64,000 nt of DNA from Bacteroidales bacterium (GTDB lineage: Bacteria; Bacteroidota; Bacteroidia; Bacteroidales; F082): NCBI GenBank assembly GCA_024400425.1, contig JAKSMV010000003.1, forward strand, positions 1 through 64,000, written 5' to 3'. The position numbers and the translations under genes were made by a program. Below, one piece after another: positions 24,482-33,913 of this stretch. The notes below the pieces were generated by a model that was not told the DNA's origin, searched no databases, and saw only the letters and a list, made by a program, of their open reading frames with translations. Every line of letters begins with the position of its first letter. Positions within the stretch are counted from its first letter, which is position 1.

Positions 24482-26299
24482 ATGAGTAGAAAAGATTATA
24501 AAAGGATTCCTCTAAGGTCGTTTGACGATATGCCACAACGCACCTTCGACCTTTTGCCTCGTTTTGTTGATAAATTCGGTTGGAAAGACTGCATATTTGC
24601 AGGAAAGGTGAACGGGCAGTGGGTAAAGATTGACGGAAACCGTTTCTTAGAGCGCGTCAACCGAATCAGCATGGGCATGATGAAGCTTGGTGTACAGAAG
24701 GGTGACCGTGTCGCCATCGTTTCAAATAGCTGTCCACAATGGAATATGGTCGATTTTGCAGTCCAACAAATCGGGGCTATCGTCGTTCCAGTCTATCCAA
24801 CATTGAGCCAGCACGACTTCGAATATATCTTCCATCATTCCGAACCGAAGATTATCTTCGTGGAAGGCCCGGTGATTTATCGGAAAATCAAAGACGTACT
24901 CGAGCACGTCGATGCGATGGTTTATACCTTCAACCAAGTGATGGGCATTAAGTTGCTCAAGGAGGTAATCGAGGAAGGCTTCAGTGGCCTTGACCTTCGC
25001 CGAGAGTTGCGCCAAATCGAGTCGGAGATTTCGCCTGACGACGTTGCCACCATTATCTATACCTCAGGCACGTTAGGTACGCCCAAGGGTGTCATGCTCA
25101 CGCATCGCAACTTGATGAGTAACTGCCAACACTACGCTCCACATTATCCTATCGAGCCGACACAGAACGCCATAAGCTATTTGCCGTTATCGCATATCCT
25201 TGAGCGTTCCGTTCAATACAGCCATGTCTATCTTGGTGTTTCGACCTATTATGTCGAGAACATAGGCACCATCATGCGCGATGTCGCCGACATCAAGCCC
25301 GAGCATTTTTCCACCGTGCCTCGCGTACTTGAAAAGGCTTACGTCGCTATCATGCGAAAGGGAGAGAAACTCACAGGCTTTAAGAAGAAAACCTTCAACT
25401 GGGCTTTTGCCCTGGCTGAGAAATATGACGAAACAGGTCGCAACAACAGCATTTTTTATAGATGGAAACTGGGACTTGCCCGCATCCTCGTCTTCGATGA
25501 GGTGAAAAAGAGCTTTGGGGGGAACCTCCGCTTCTTCATTTCGGGTGGTGCCAGCATCCAGCCACGTTTGGTGCGCACCTTCGCCGCCATGGGAATGCCT
25601 GTCAGCGAAGGCTATGGCCTCACCGAGACTTCGCCTGTGGTTTGCACCAACAGCCCCGCAACGGGAGTGATGAAAGCAGGAACCGTGGGCGTTCCATGCG
25701 CCAACCTCGAAGTGAAGACCGATCCCGAAACAGGCGAAATTCTCGTCAAAGGTCCAAGCGTGATGAAAGGCTACTACAAAGATGAGGAACAGACCCGCTT
25801 GGCCATTGATGAGAATGGCTTCTTCCACACGGGCGACAAGGGCGAGTTCGATGAAGACGGCTTGCTGAAAATCACCGGACGCATCAAGGAAATCTTCAAG
25901 GACTCGATGGGTAAGTATATCTCGCCTGCCTTGATTGAGAACAAGTTTGCCGAATCGGTGTGGTTCAACAACATGATGGTTGTGGGCGAAAACCAGAAAT
26001 TCGCCGCAGCCCTCATCGTGCCTAATTTCGAGTATCTCAAGCAATGGTGCAAAGAACAGAATATCGAATATAAGACAGATGCCGAGATGGTGAAAAACAA
26101 ATCGGTTGTGGCTGCCATCAGAAAGGAAGTGGAAGCCTACAACAAGTTCTTTGGCGACTACGAACAGATAAAACGCTTCGAACTCATGGACCACGAGTGG
26201 ACCATCGATGATGGCGAAATCACGCCAAGCATGAAGATCCGCCGCAAGGTCATTGCCGAGCACTACAAAGATTCCATCGACAGGCTTTTTGCAGAATAA
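24482..26299 (+). CDS. Long-chain fatty acid-CoA ligase (AMP-forming), copy 2
   Basis: 605 residues, clearly paralogous to the gene at 16529. YGLTETSPVVC, FFHTGDKGEF, ITGRIKEIFKDSMGKYISP and a C-terminal lysine region (ITPSMKIRRKVI) are in the expected places. The nucleotide loop reads IIYTSGTLGTPKGVM: the second Thr of the usual TSGTTG is Leu. It probably activates fatty acids; the altered loop may change kinetics or specificity, which is inference. Confidence 0.89.
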   Translation: MSRKDYKRIPLRSFDDMPQRTFDLLPRFVDKFGWKDCIFAGKVNGQWVKIDGNRFLERVNRISMGMMKLGVQKGDRVAIVSNSCPQWNMVDFAVQQIGAIVVPVYPTLSQHDFEYIFHHSEPKIIFVEGPVIYRKIKDVLEHVDAMVYTFNQVMGIKLLKEVIEEGFSGLDLRRELRQIESEISPDDVATIIYTSGTLGTPKGVMLTHRNLMSNCQHYAPHYPIEPTQNAISYLPLSHILERSVQYSHVYLGVSTYYVENIGTIMRDVADIKPEHFSTVPRVLEKAYVAIMRKGEKLTGFKKKTFNWAFALAEKYDETGRNNSIFYRWKLGLARILVFDEVKKSFGGNLRFFISGGASIQPRLVRTFAAMGMPVSEGYGLTETSPVVCTNSPATGVMKAGTVGVPCANLEVKTDPETGEILVKGPSVMKGYYKDEEQTRLAIDENGFFHTGDKGEFDEDGLLKITGRIKEIFKDSMGKYISPALIENKFAESVWFNNMMVVGENQKFAAALIVPNFEYLKQWCKEQNIEYKTDAEMVKNKSVVAAIRKEVEAYNKFFGDYEQIKRFELMDHEWTIDDGEITPSMKIRRKVIAEHYKDSIDRLFAE

Positions 26300-26364
26300 T
26301 GTCTTAACATCTCTCAATCAAGGATTCGATGCATCAGAAGGATTGACCTAAATTTTATTATTGT

Positions 26365-28065
26365 ATGAAAAGATTATTCTTGTTTCTTCTTGCATTGACT
26401 GCTTGCCAAATCTCGCGCGCAAACCATTGGGTTCCAAATCCCTATCAGTTTGCCGACAATATGAACGTCATCGCCGTTGTCGAAATTAACGGGACAGAGC
26501 AAAGCAATGCAAACCTTGAATTGGGGGCTTTCTGTGATGGTGAATGCCGTGGCAGCGAGATGTTGAGCTTTTACCCAAGCCTCGACCGCTTCATGATTTT
26601 CCTCACGCTTTATGGACAATATGGACATGAATTCGATTTCAGGCTTTATGACCACGGCACCGAACGCGAGTATGACTTCGACTGCGAGAACAGCATTACT
26701 TTTGTTCCCAACCAAATCATTGGTGGTTTAAGCGATCCCTATGTCTTTTCGTTCACAGGCGATGTCTTCACGATTTCAGTGAATGTCATTCCCGAAGATG
26801 GCGGTACAATCACTGGAGCTGGAATGTATTTTCCGGGTGACCAGTGCGCGCTTTCGGCCACGCCAAATCAGGGTTTCCGTTTTGTGGAATGGCAAGAAAA
26901 TGGGATGACTCTCTCGACGGAAATCGATTATGGCTTTATCGTTGAATCCGACCACGATATTACTGCCGTTTTTGAAAGAGATGGCTACACCATTGATGCT
27001 GAAGCAGATCCTACCGAAGGTGGAACCATCACTGGCACTGGCTTTTACGATACGGGGACCGTTTGCACCTTGACAGCAATCGAGAATGTAGGCTATTCCT
27101 TTATTAATTGGACCGAAGGCCAAACCGTGGTTTCAGAGGATCCGACCATCAGCTTCAATGTTGAATCCAACCGACGTCTGGTTGCGCATTTCGAACATAT
27201 CGTCTATCATATTCACTTGGAAATCAATCCAGAAGAAGGTGGCGCAGTGATGGGAGATGGCGATTATCATTACGGTGACACGGCACGACTTCAGGCTGCG
27301 GCCGCTCCCGATTTCTATTTTATCCACTGGGAGGAAGATGGCGAAGTGGTTAGCACAAGTGCCGAATATAGTTTTGCAGTCGATTCGAATCGTAATCTTA
27401 CAGCCTTGTTCGCCTTGGACTGCTATCTCGTTGAGGCTGAAGTCGATCCAGCAGAAGGAGGTTCGGTAATTGGTGCAGGAAATTACATCAATGGCACCTC
27501 GTGCACTTTAGAAGCCGAGGCGCGTCAAGGATATGCTTTCGTCAATTGGACTGAAAATGGCGAAGTGGTTTCAACACAACCAACATTCAGCTTTATTGTT
27601 GAAGCCAACCATCATCTTGTCGCTCATTTTGAGCATGTTGTCTATCATATTACCATATCAGCCGAACCTGAAATCGGTGGTGCCGTGATAGGTGGTGGCG
27701 ACTTCTTCTATGGCGAGACATGTGTAGTTGAGGCGCTTCCTGCCCACAACTACGACTTCGACCGTTGGAAAGAGAATGGCGGAACGGTTTCCATCGATCC
27801 TACTTTCAGCTTCGTCGTCATGCGCGACCGAAACCTTGTGGCGCGTTTCGTGTATTTCGATGGGGTAGAAGATATTGAGAACGCTGGCTATATTGCATAT
27901 TGCGAGAACCACCACATCGTTCTGACAAGCCCTGATGGAGAGATGATAATTCCAGAAATGGTGGTTGACCTTCAAGGACGAAACGTGAACAACAACAACT
28001 TGACAGCAGGGATTTATCTTGTCAGAATTGAGGGGACGGCGATTAAGGTTGTTGTGAGACGATAA
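26365..28065 (+). CDS. InlB-repeat T9SS-sorted surface protein
   Basis: 566 residues. Signal peptide MKRLFLFLLALTACQISRA. Residues about 22-130 form a distinct beta-rich module (WVPNPYQFADNMNVIAVVEI, with paired cysteines in GAFCDGECRGSE) that I have the impression recurs in Bacteroidales T9SS proteins. Five InlB B-type repeats of about 73 residues follow, each with EGGT or EIGG, a GDFFYGETC-like strand, FVNWTENG and LVAHF-type endings. The C-terminus from about 505 (VVDLQGRNVNNNNLTAGIY) is a T9SS type A sorting domain. It is exported to the surface; ligand unknown. Repeats have diverged more than those of the gene at the window start. Confidence 0.86.
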   Translation: MKRLFLFLLALTACQISRANHWVPNPYQFADNMNVIAVVEINGTEQSNANLELGAFCDGECRGSEMLSFYPSLDRFMIFLTLYGQYGHEFDFRLYDHGTEREYDFDCENSITFVPNQIIGGLSDPYVFSFTGDVFTISVNVIPEDGGTITGAGMYFPGDQCALSATPNQGFRFVEWQENGMTLSTEIDYGFIVESDHDITAVFERDGYTIDAEADPTEGGTITGTGFYDTGTVCTLTAIENVGYSFINWTEGQTVVSEDPTISFNVESNRRLVAHFEHIVYHIHLEINPEEGGAVMGDGDYHYGDTARLQAAAAPDFYFIHWEEDGEVVSTSAEYSFAVDSNRNLTALFALDCYLVEAEVDPAEGGSVIGAGNYINGTSCTLEAEARQGYAFVNWTENGEVVSTQPTFSFIVEANHHLVAHFEHVVYHITISAEPEIGGAVIGGGDFFYGETCVVEALPAHNYDFDRWKENGGTVSIDPTFSFVVMRDRNLVARFVYFDGVEDIENAGYIAYCENHHIVLTSPDGEMIIPEMVVDLQGRNVNNNNLTAGIYLVRIEGTAIKVVVRR

Positions 28066-28129
28066 GGATTCTGTTGTTTCCGAAGGAATGGAATAGATAC
28101 GGAAACTTGAAATTAAAAATACATACAAA

Positions 28130-29224
28130 ATGAAACGTTTTAGGCTCCTAATCTATTGTTTTCTAATATTCATCGGAACCGCGTGCAGACATGCTAACAG
28201 CGGAAATGTTGAAAAACAAACCGATACACAAACGGTCCAAATGCTGGAACTTAAGGCTGATAGCTGTATCCGAAATTATCAATATGGTGCTGCAGCAGAA
28301 ATTTTTCAAACCATTGTGAATCAATATAGTAATAAACTTGATAGCACTGGCCTTGACGATTACCAAAACTCGATTCGGCTTTACGGATCTATTGCTTCTG
28401 TTGAACCGCAACGCATTCACAAACAATGCGATGTCATGATACCATCTTATCAAAACGAGTTTGCGCATTTGATTGTCCCCGTGAAGTGTGGTGGCAAAAC
28501 TGATGGCTTCGTCTTCGATACGGGAGCCAATCTTTCCACCATCACCCAGAGTGAGGCTTCCGAAATGGGACTGACCATGATTGATGCCGACATTTTGGTT
28601 GGTTCTTCTACCGATATTGATGTGACTTCGCAACTGGCTGTGGCTGATAGCATTGAGGTGGGAGGCATCTTGTTCGAGAACGTCGTTTTCCTTGTTTTGC
28701 CTGACGAGATGCTGTCGTTTCCGTCTATCGGCTATGAGATTCACGGCATCATTGGATTCCCCGTCATCAGTCAGATGGAAGAAGTCAGGATGAACCGCGA
28801 TGGCACCATTTTCACTCCACTTGAACCTATAGACAAAGGCTTCCAAAATATGTATTTCGACGGGCAAAGCATTATCGTTCAATTGATTCACGAAAATGAT
28901 ACTTTACATTTCTTCCTTGATACAGGAGCCAATTCAAGCCAACTTTCGAGGAAGTATTTTGAGACCCACAAAGAAGAAATCGTAGCTCATGCCAAACTTC
29001 AACATGTGCATCGTGGTGGTGCCGGCGGAATGGTTGAAGTCGATGAGTATGTCATTGATGATTTTACGTACATTATTGGAAGTCAAAGCAATACATTAAA
29101 ACACATGCCAGTGAGCATGGATGAAAGCCACAGCCAATATGAGGGTGTTATCGGACAAGACATTTTTGCTCAGTTCGATACGATGATTTTGAATTTCAGA
29201 TACATGTATATCGATTTTGAATAA
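28130..29224 (+). CDS. Retropepsin-like aspartic protease, lipoprotein
   Basis: 364 residues. The N-terminus is a lipoprotein signal with lipobox GTAC (Cys near residue 20), followed by a short helical stretch. Two copies of an aspartic-protease lobe follow, each with the catalytic motif DTGA (FVFDTGANLSTI near residue 125, FFLDTGANSSQL near residue 262) and a flap-like GG turn. Two lobes in one chain suggest a pseudo-dimeric pepsin-like enzyme in place of the retroviral dimer. It would sit on the periplasmic or outer face of a membrane. The substrate is unknown. It follows the InlB-repeat gene by 64 bp. Confidence 0.83.
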   Translation: MKRFRLLIYCFLIFIGTACRHANSGNVEKQTDTQTVQMLELKADSCIRNYQYGAAAEIFQTIVNQYSNKLDSTGLDDYQNSIRLYGSIASVEPQRIHKQCDVMIPSYQNEFAHLIVPVKCGGKTDGFVFDTGANLSTITQSEASEMGLTMIDADILVGSSTDIDVTSQLAVADSIEVGGILFENVVFLVLPDEMLSFPSIGYEIHGIIGFPVISQMEEVRMNRDGTIFTPLEPIDKGFQNMYFDGQSIIVQLIHENDTLHFFLDTGANSSQLSRKYFETHKEEIVAHAKLQHVHRGGAGGMVEVDEYVIDDFTYIIGSQSNTLKHMPVSMDESHSQYEGVIGQDIFAQFDTMILNFRYMYIDFE

Positions 29225-29303
29225 TCAAATTCAAAGAACTTTATACAAATAGAAAAATAGTTCGTAAAGGTTGAAATGTTTTTGAGATAAACGATAAAAA
29301 CCA

Positions 29304-29311
29304 TACCTTTG
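29304..29311 (+). promoter_or_regulatory. Promoter of the antiporter pair
   Basis: TACCTTTG with TTTG at 29281-29284, 19 bp upstream: the ideal Bacteroidota spacing. ATG at 29341. Confidence 0.8.
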
Positions 29312-29340
29312 CAGCATAAACGATTATAATATTTTTCATC

Positions 29341-31620
29341 ATGTCAGAATTGCCAGCACTATTCTCCGACCTCGCCCTAATCTTAGTTACGGCCGGTGTT
29401 ACAACCATTCTTTTTAAATGGTTGAAGCAACCACTTGTCTTGGGTTACATCATTGCAGGTTTCCTTATCGGTCCATACATGACATTGTTCCCAGGCATCA
29501 ACGACCACGAAAGTGTTCACTTGTGGAGCGAAATCGGTATGGTTTTCTTGCTGTTTGCCATCGGTTTGGAGTTCAGCTTCAAGAAGTTGAAGAAAGTGGC
29601 AGGCACGGTGGGCATCACCGCTCTCACTGAGTTGATTTCGATGTGCATCATTGGTTTCTTCCTTGGCAAGTTGTTGGGTTGGAGCCAGATGGACAGCATC
29701 TTCCTTGGCTGCATGTTGGCAATGTCGTCAACGACGATTATCGCCAAAGCCTTTGAAGATTTGAAGCTCACGCGCGAGAAATTTACGCAAGGTGTCATCG
29801 GCGTGTTGGTGGTCGAGGATTTGGCTGCCATTTTGATGATGGTGATACTTTCAACGATTGCGGTCAGCACTTCGTTTAATGGCGCCGAGTTGGCCATGAG
29901 CGTCGTGAAGCTTGTGTTTTTCCTGCTGATATTCTATATCGGAGGCATGTTCCTCATTCCATCTTTCCTCAAGCTGATTCGTAGATTCATGTCGGAAGAA
30001 ACCTTGACGGTTGTCGCTGTCGGTCTGTGCTTCTTCATGGTTTGGTTGGCCACGAAGTTCGGTTTCTCGTCGGCTTTGGGGGCTTTCCTGATGGGTAGCA
30101 TATTGGCTGAAACGCTTGAGGCTGAGATGGTTCACAAACTCACAAAACCTATCAAGGACTTGTTCGGTGCGGTGTTCTTCGTCTCGGTCGGTATGATGGT
30201 CAATCCAAGCATCTTGGTGCAATATTGGTGGCAAATTTTGGTGATTACGATAGTTGTCATTCTGCTGAAGTCGCTCAGTTCAGGAGTAGGTATGTTGTTG
30301 GCTGGCAACAACTTGAAGGATTCGGTTCGTGCTGGTGTGTGCTTCGGACAAATCGGCGAGTTCTCGTTCATCATTGCTTCGGTGGGCATGAGTTTCGGTG
30401 TCATCGACGATTTCCTGTATCCAATCATCGTTTCTGTGTCAATCATCACAACCTTCATTACGCCTTACGCCATCAAGAGCGGATCGCCATTGTACAGTTG
30501 GATGGACAAGAAGATACCCGCCAAATGGAAAGAGACGATGGAGAACAAGAACAAAGGTATCAAGACCAAGACGGGCGAGAAGGTGACCATGCGCGCCTTC
30601 CTCATCCGTCAGTTGAAGAACATAGTAATCTATTCAAGCATCACGTTTGCAGTGATGTGGCTTTGCTTCGGTCTGGCGGCAATTATCAACCAGTATGTCC
30701 CGATGCCATTCGGCAACATCATTGGAATTGCTTTGACAATAGTAATTACTTCGCCTTTCGTTTGGGCGCTTGCTTTCCGCCACAAGAAGAATGACACGAG
30801 AGATAAATTGCAGGAAAACAGCAAATTCAGTGATAGTGCTGTCCAATTATCGTTCATTGTAGGTTTCCTCATTGCACTGGGATTTGAATGGAACATGATA
30901 CACCATTTCTTCAGCAAATCATTCTGGGCTTCGATGAACCTTGATGGCGGTATTCCTGCCATTTGGGTGGCTCTTATCTTTGCCATTGGCGTGACTTTGC
31001 TGCTGCGTGTGATAAGTCCAGCCATGAAATGGTACAAGAAAATCGAAAATAATTTCCTTGAGAACATGAACAAACGCCAGTCGCAGCAAACGATTATCGT
31101 ACCTGAAATCCTTCAGGAGAACTTCACGCTTGAGAAGATGGAACTGAGCGTCAAGAGCCCATACGTCGGGAAGACGATAAAGGAAACCGATTTCCGCGAC
31201 AATTATAACATCAGCGTTGTTTGTGTCGAACGCGGCGACGAAATCACCAATCTCCCTGACAAGGATTTCGTGCTCTATCCTCACGATGAAATCACGTTTG
31301 TTGGTTCAGAAGCGCATCTTAACTTGCTGAAATCTAGAGTTATTATTGAAGATGAAATCTTGATTAAGGAGAAGCCCGAAAGCGATGTCGCCTTGCATGA
31401 AGTTGACATTGCAGAAAACGACCCATTCCTTGGCATGATGCTGCGCGAAACCAAGTTGCGCGAACGTCACTTTGCCATGGTTGTCGCTGTTGAGCGTGAC
31501 GGTGATTTCATCTTGAATCCATCGGCCAATATCCGTTTTGAGGTTGGCGATCATGTATGGTTTGTGTCAACGACAGAAAAAGCCAAGGAATTGGCTGGCA
31601 TTCATTTGATTAACGATTAA
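29341..31620 (+). CDS. CPA2-type cation/proton antiporter with two RCK_C domains, copy 1
   Basis: 759 residues. About twelve membrane helices in the first 400 residues carry CPA2 features (KQPLVLGYIIAGFLIGP, VVEDLAAILMM, SALGAFLMGSILAET, FGQIGEFSFIIASVG). A middle membrane or linker region (about 420-570) follows, and then two TrkA-C/RCK_C domains near 590-670 and 680-755 (VGKTIKETDFRDNYNISVVC and VGDHVWFVST). It probably exchanges K+ or Na+ for protons at the inner membrane, gated by a ligand of the RCK_C domains; c-di-AMP is a possible ligand. It sits 11 bp before a paralogue and shares its promoter. Confidence 0.9.
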   Translation: MSELPALFSDLALILVTAGVTTILFKWLKQPLVLGYIIAGFLIGPYMTLFPGINDHESVHLWSEIGMVFLLFAIGLEFSFKKLKKVAGTVGITALTELISMCIIGFFLGKLLGWSQMDSIFLGCMLAMSSTTIIAKAFEDLKLTREKFTQGVIGVLVVEDLAAILMMVILSTIAVSTSFNGAELAMSVVKLVFFLLIFYIGGMFLIPSFLKLIRRFMSEETLTVVAVGLCFFMVWLATKFGFSSALGAFLMGSILAETLEAEMVHKLTKPIKDLFGAVFFVSVGMMVNPSILVQYWWQILVITIVVILLKSLSSGVGMLLAGNNLKDSVRAGVCFGQIGEFSFIIASVGMSFGVIDDFLYPIIVSVSIITTFITPYAIKSGSPLYSWMDKKIPAKWKETMENKNKGIKTKTGEKVTMRAFLIRQLKNIVIYSSITFAVMWLCFGLAAIINQYVPMPFGNIIGIALTIVITSPFVWALAFRHKKNDTRDKLQENSKFSDSAVQLSFIVGFLIALGFEWNMIHHFFSKSFWASMNLDGGIPAIWVALIFAIGVTLLLRVISPAMKWYKKIENNFLENMNKRQSQQTIIVPEILQENFTLEKMELSVKSPYVGKTIKETDFRDNYNISVVCVERGDEITNLPDKDFVLYPHDEITFVGSEAHLNLLKSRVIIEDEILIKEKPESDVALHEVDIAENDPFLGMMLRETKLRERHFAMVVAVERDGDFILNPSANIRFEVGDHVWFVSTTEKAKELAGIHLIND

Positions 31621-31631
31621 TACCAATAAGT

Positions 31632-33893
31632 ATGGAAAACCTGCCTGCCTTATTCTCCGACCTTGCCTTGATTCTGGTCACGGCTGGAATCACGACGCTT
31701 TTGTTCAAGTGGCTGAAACAGCCTGTCGTTTTGGGTTATATCATCGCAGGTTTCCTCATCGGACCTAATTTCGAGTGGTTCCCTGTCATTAAAGACCAAG
31801 TCAGTGTTGAGACGTGGAGCGAAATCGGTATGGTTTTCATGCTCTTCGGCATTGGCTTAGAGTTCAGTTTCAAGAAGTTGAAGAAGGTGGGTGGCACTGT
31901 CGGCATCACGGCACTTACCGAATTGGTGACCATGTGTGTCGTAGGTTTCTTGCTCGGTAAAATACTGGGTTGGAGCCAGATGGATTGCATTTTCCTTGGT
32001 GCCATGCTTTCCATTTCGTCAACGATGATTATCGCCAAGGCTTTCGACGACATGAAACTTGGACGCGAGAAATTTGCGGGCAATGTCATCGGCGAATTGG
32101 TCGTGGAAGACCTTGAGGCAGTGTTGCTTATGGTTATCCTTTCTACTTTGGCAGTGAGTAAGACCTTCAACGGAGCGGCTCTTTTGGGTAGCATGCTGAA
32201 GCTTGTGTTTTTCATCTTGATATGGTTCTTGGGCGGCATTTTCCTGGTACCAACCATCTTGAAATGGGCCCGCAAGTTCATGTCGGAAGAAACGCTTACA
32301 GTTTTCAGTATTGGCCTCTGTTTCTTGATGGTGGTGTTTGCTAATCTTGCTGGTTTTTCATCGGCATTGGGTGCTTTCGTGATGGGCAGCATCTTGGCCG
32401 AAACCCTTGAAGCTGAAGCCATTCACAGGCTCACCACACCTATCAAGAATCTCTTTGGAGCCATCTTCTTCGTGTCGGTAGGTATGATGGTCGATCCGAG
32501 GATTTTGGTCGATTATTGGTGGCAGATTTTGGTTATTACGATAGTCCTGCTTATCTTCAAGCCATTGAGTAATGTGGTTGGACGTCTTTTGGCGGGCATT
32601 GGGCTTAAAGAAGCCATGCAAGGTGGTTTCTGCTTCAGCCAAATAGGTGAGTTCTCGTTCATTATCGCCACACTCGGTCTCAGTTACGGTGTCATCGACG
32701 GATTCATGTATCCTATCATCGTGTCGGTTTCCATCATTACCACATTCATCACTCCATACGCAATCAAGCTTGGTATCCCGACCTATAATTGGGTGGAGAA
32801 ACGAATTCCGCCACATCTGAAAGAAAGGATCAACAACAAGGAAGCGGGCCTTAAGGTAAAGAGTGGAAAGCATGTGGATATGAAGAGTTTTTTGGTGAAG
32901 CAACTTAAGAGTCTGGTCATCTATTCCGCCATCATCATAGCCTTGATGTTGCTCTGTTTCAGCATTTGCTCTTTGGCTATCAAATATATAAGCACACCAT
33001 GGAATTATGTCATCAGCCTGATTTTCACGCTTGTGATTTTGTCGCCTTTCCTTTGGGCAGTCGGCTTCCGCTATTCGATGACTGACCTAACCAACAAACT
33101 GATGAAAGTGAACCGTTTCAACAAAATGTTGATTCGAGTCATATCGATAATTCGAATACTCTTGGCCTGGGCAGTGGTTTACAATGTCATGCGGCATTAC
33201 CTGAATGCATCGTTTTGGAACGAATGGGAGGTCAGTAAATCCGTTTTCGTTTGGCTAAACGTCGGATTCAGCTTGGTGTTCACCCTGCTGTTGCGTCTGC
33301 TTTCGCCAGCTATGAATTTCTACCGTCGCATTGAGAAACGTTTTCTGGAAAATCTCAATCACCGTCAATCTAATCAGGTGTTCACCATTCCAGAAGTGCT
33401 TCAGGAGAACTGTCGCCTTAGCAAGATGACGCTCAGTCCAGACAGCCAATATTCGGGAAAGACAATCCGTGAGACCGATTTCCGCGATAATTTTAATGTC
33501 AGTGTGGTGAGCGTTGAACGAGGAAAAAACAATTACGACTTGCCGAAACCTGATTTTCAGCTATTTCCATTCGACAAAATCACTTTTGTTGGTAATGAAG
33601 ACAAGTTGCGCCAGCTGATGGGTAGGATAGAGTCATTTGAAGACAACCTCGTCAATGAACACATCGATGGCGACGTTGACATGTACAAGGTCCAGGTGCG
33701 TCCCGATAGTCCATATTGTGGTGTGATGCTCAAAGACAGCGATTTGGCTTCTCGCTACAATACAATGGTGATTGCCTTGGAACGTGATGGTGATTTCATC
33801 CTCAATCCATCGCCACGCGTAGCTTTCGCTCCGAACGACATCGTCTGGTTCGTGGCTTCGTCAGCCAATGCCAAAGTGCTTCTGGCTTTGTGA
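31632..33893 (+). CDS. CPA2-type cation/proton antiporter with two RCK_C domains, copy 2
   Basis: 753 residues, closely similar to the preceding gene over its whole length (KQPVVLGYIIAGFLIGP; VVEDLEAVLLM; SALGAFVMGSILAET; FSQIGEFSFIIATLG). In the ion-binding helix VVEDLAA has become VVEDLEA, adding a second acidic residue. The C-terminus again has two RCK_C domains. Tandem duplicates that keep both regulatory domains suggest different ions or heteromeric assembly. It converges with the CPA1-type antiporter gene. Confidence 0.9.
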   Translation: MENLPALFSDLALILVTAGITTLLFKWLKQPVVLGYIIAGFLIGPNFEWFPVIKDQVSVETWSEIGMVFMLFGIGLEFSFKKLKKVGGTVGITALTELVTMCVVGFLLGKILGWSQMDCIFLGAMLSISSTMIIAKAFDDMKLGREKFAGNVIGELVVEDLEAVLLMVILSTLAVSKTFNGAALLGSMLKLVFFILIWFLGGIFLVPTILKWARKFMSEETLTVFSIGLCFLMVVFANLAGFSSALGAFVMGSILAETLEAEAIHRLTTPIKNLFGAIFFVSVGMMVDPRILVDYWWQILVITIVLLIFKPLSNVVGRLLAGIGLKEAMQGGFCFSQIGEFSFIIATLGLSYGVIDGFMYPIIVSVSIITTFITPYAIKLGIPTYNWVEKRIPPHLKERINNKEAGLKVKSGKHVDMKSFLVKQLKSLVIYSAIIIALMLLCFSICSLAIKYISTPWNYVISLIFTLVILSPFLWAVGFRYSMTDLTNKLMKVNRFNKMLIRVISIIRILLAWAVVYNVMRHYLNASFWNEWEVSKSVFVWLNVGFSLVFTLLLRLLSPAMNFYRRIEKRFLENLNHRQSNQVFTIPEVLQENCRLSKMTLSPDSQYSGKTIRETDFRDNFNVSVVSVERGKNNYDLPKPDFQLFPFDKITFVGNEDKLRQLMGRIESFEDNLVNEHIDGDVDMYKVQVRPDSPYCGVMLKDSDLASRYNTMVIALERDGDFILNPSPRVAFAPNDIVWFVASSANAKVLLAL

Positions 33894-33913
33894 CGGGTTA
33901 ATCTTTTCTGGAT

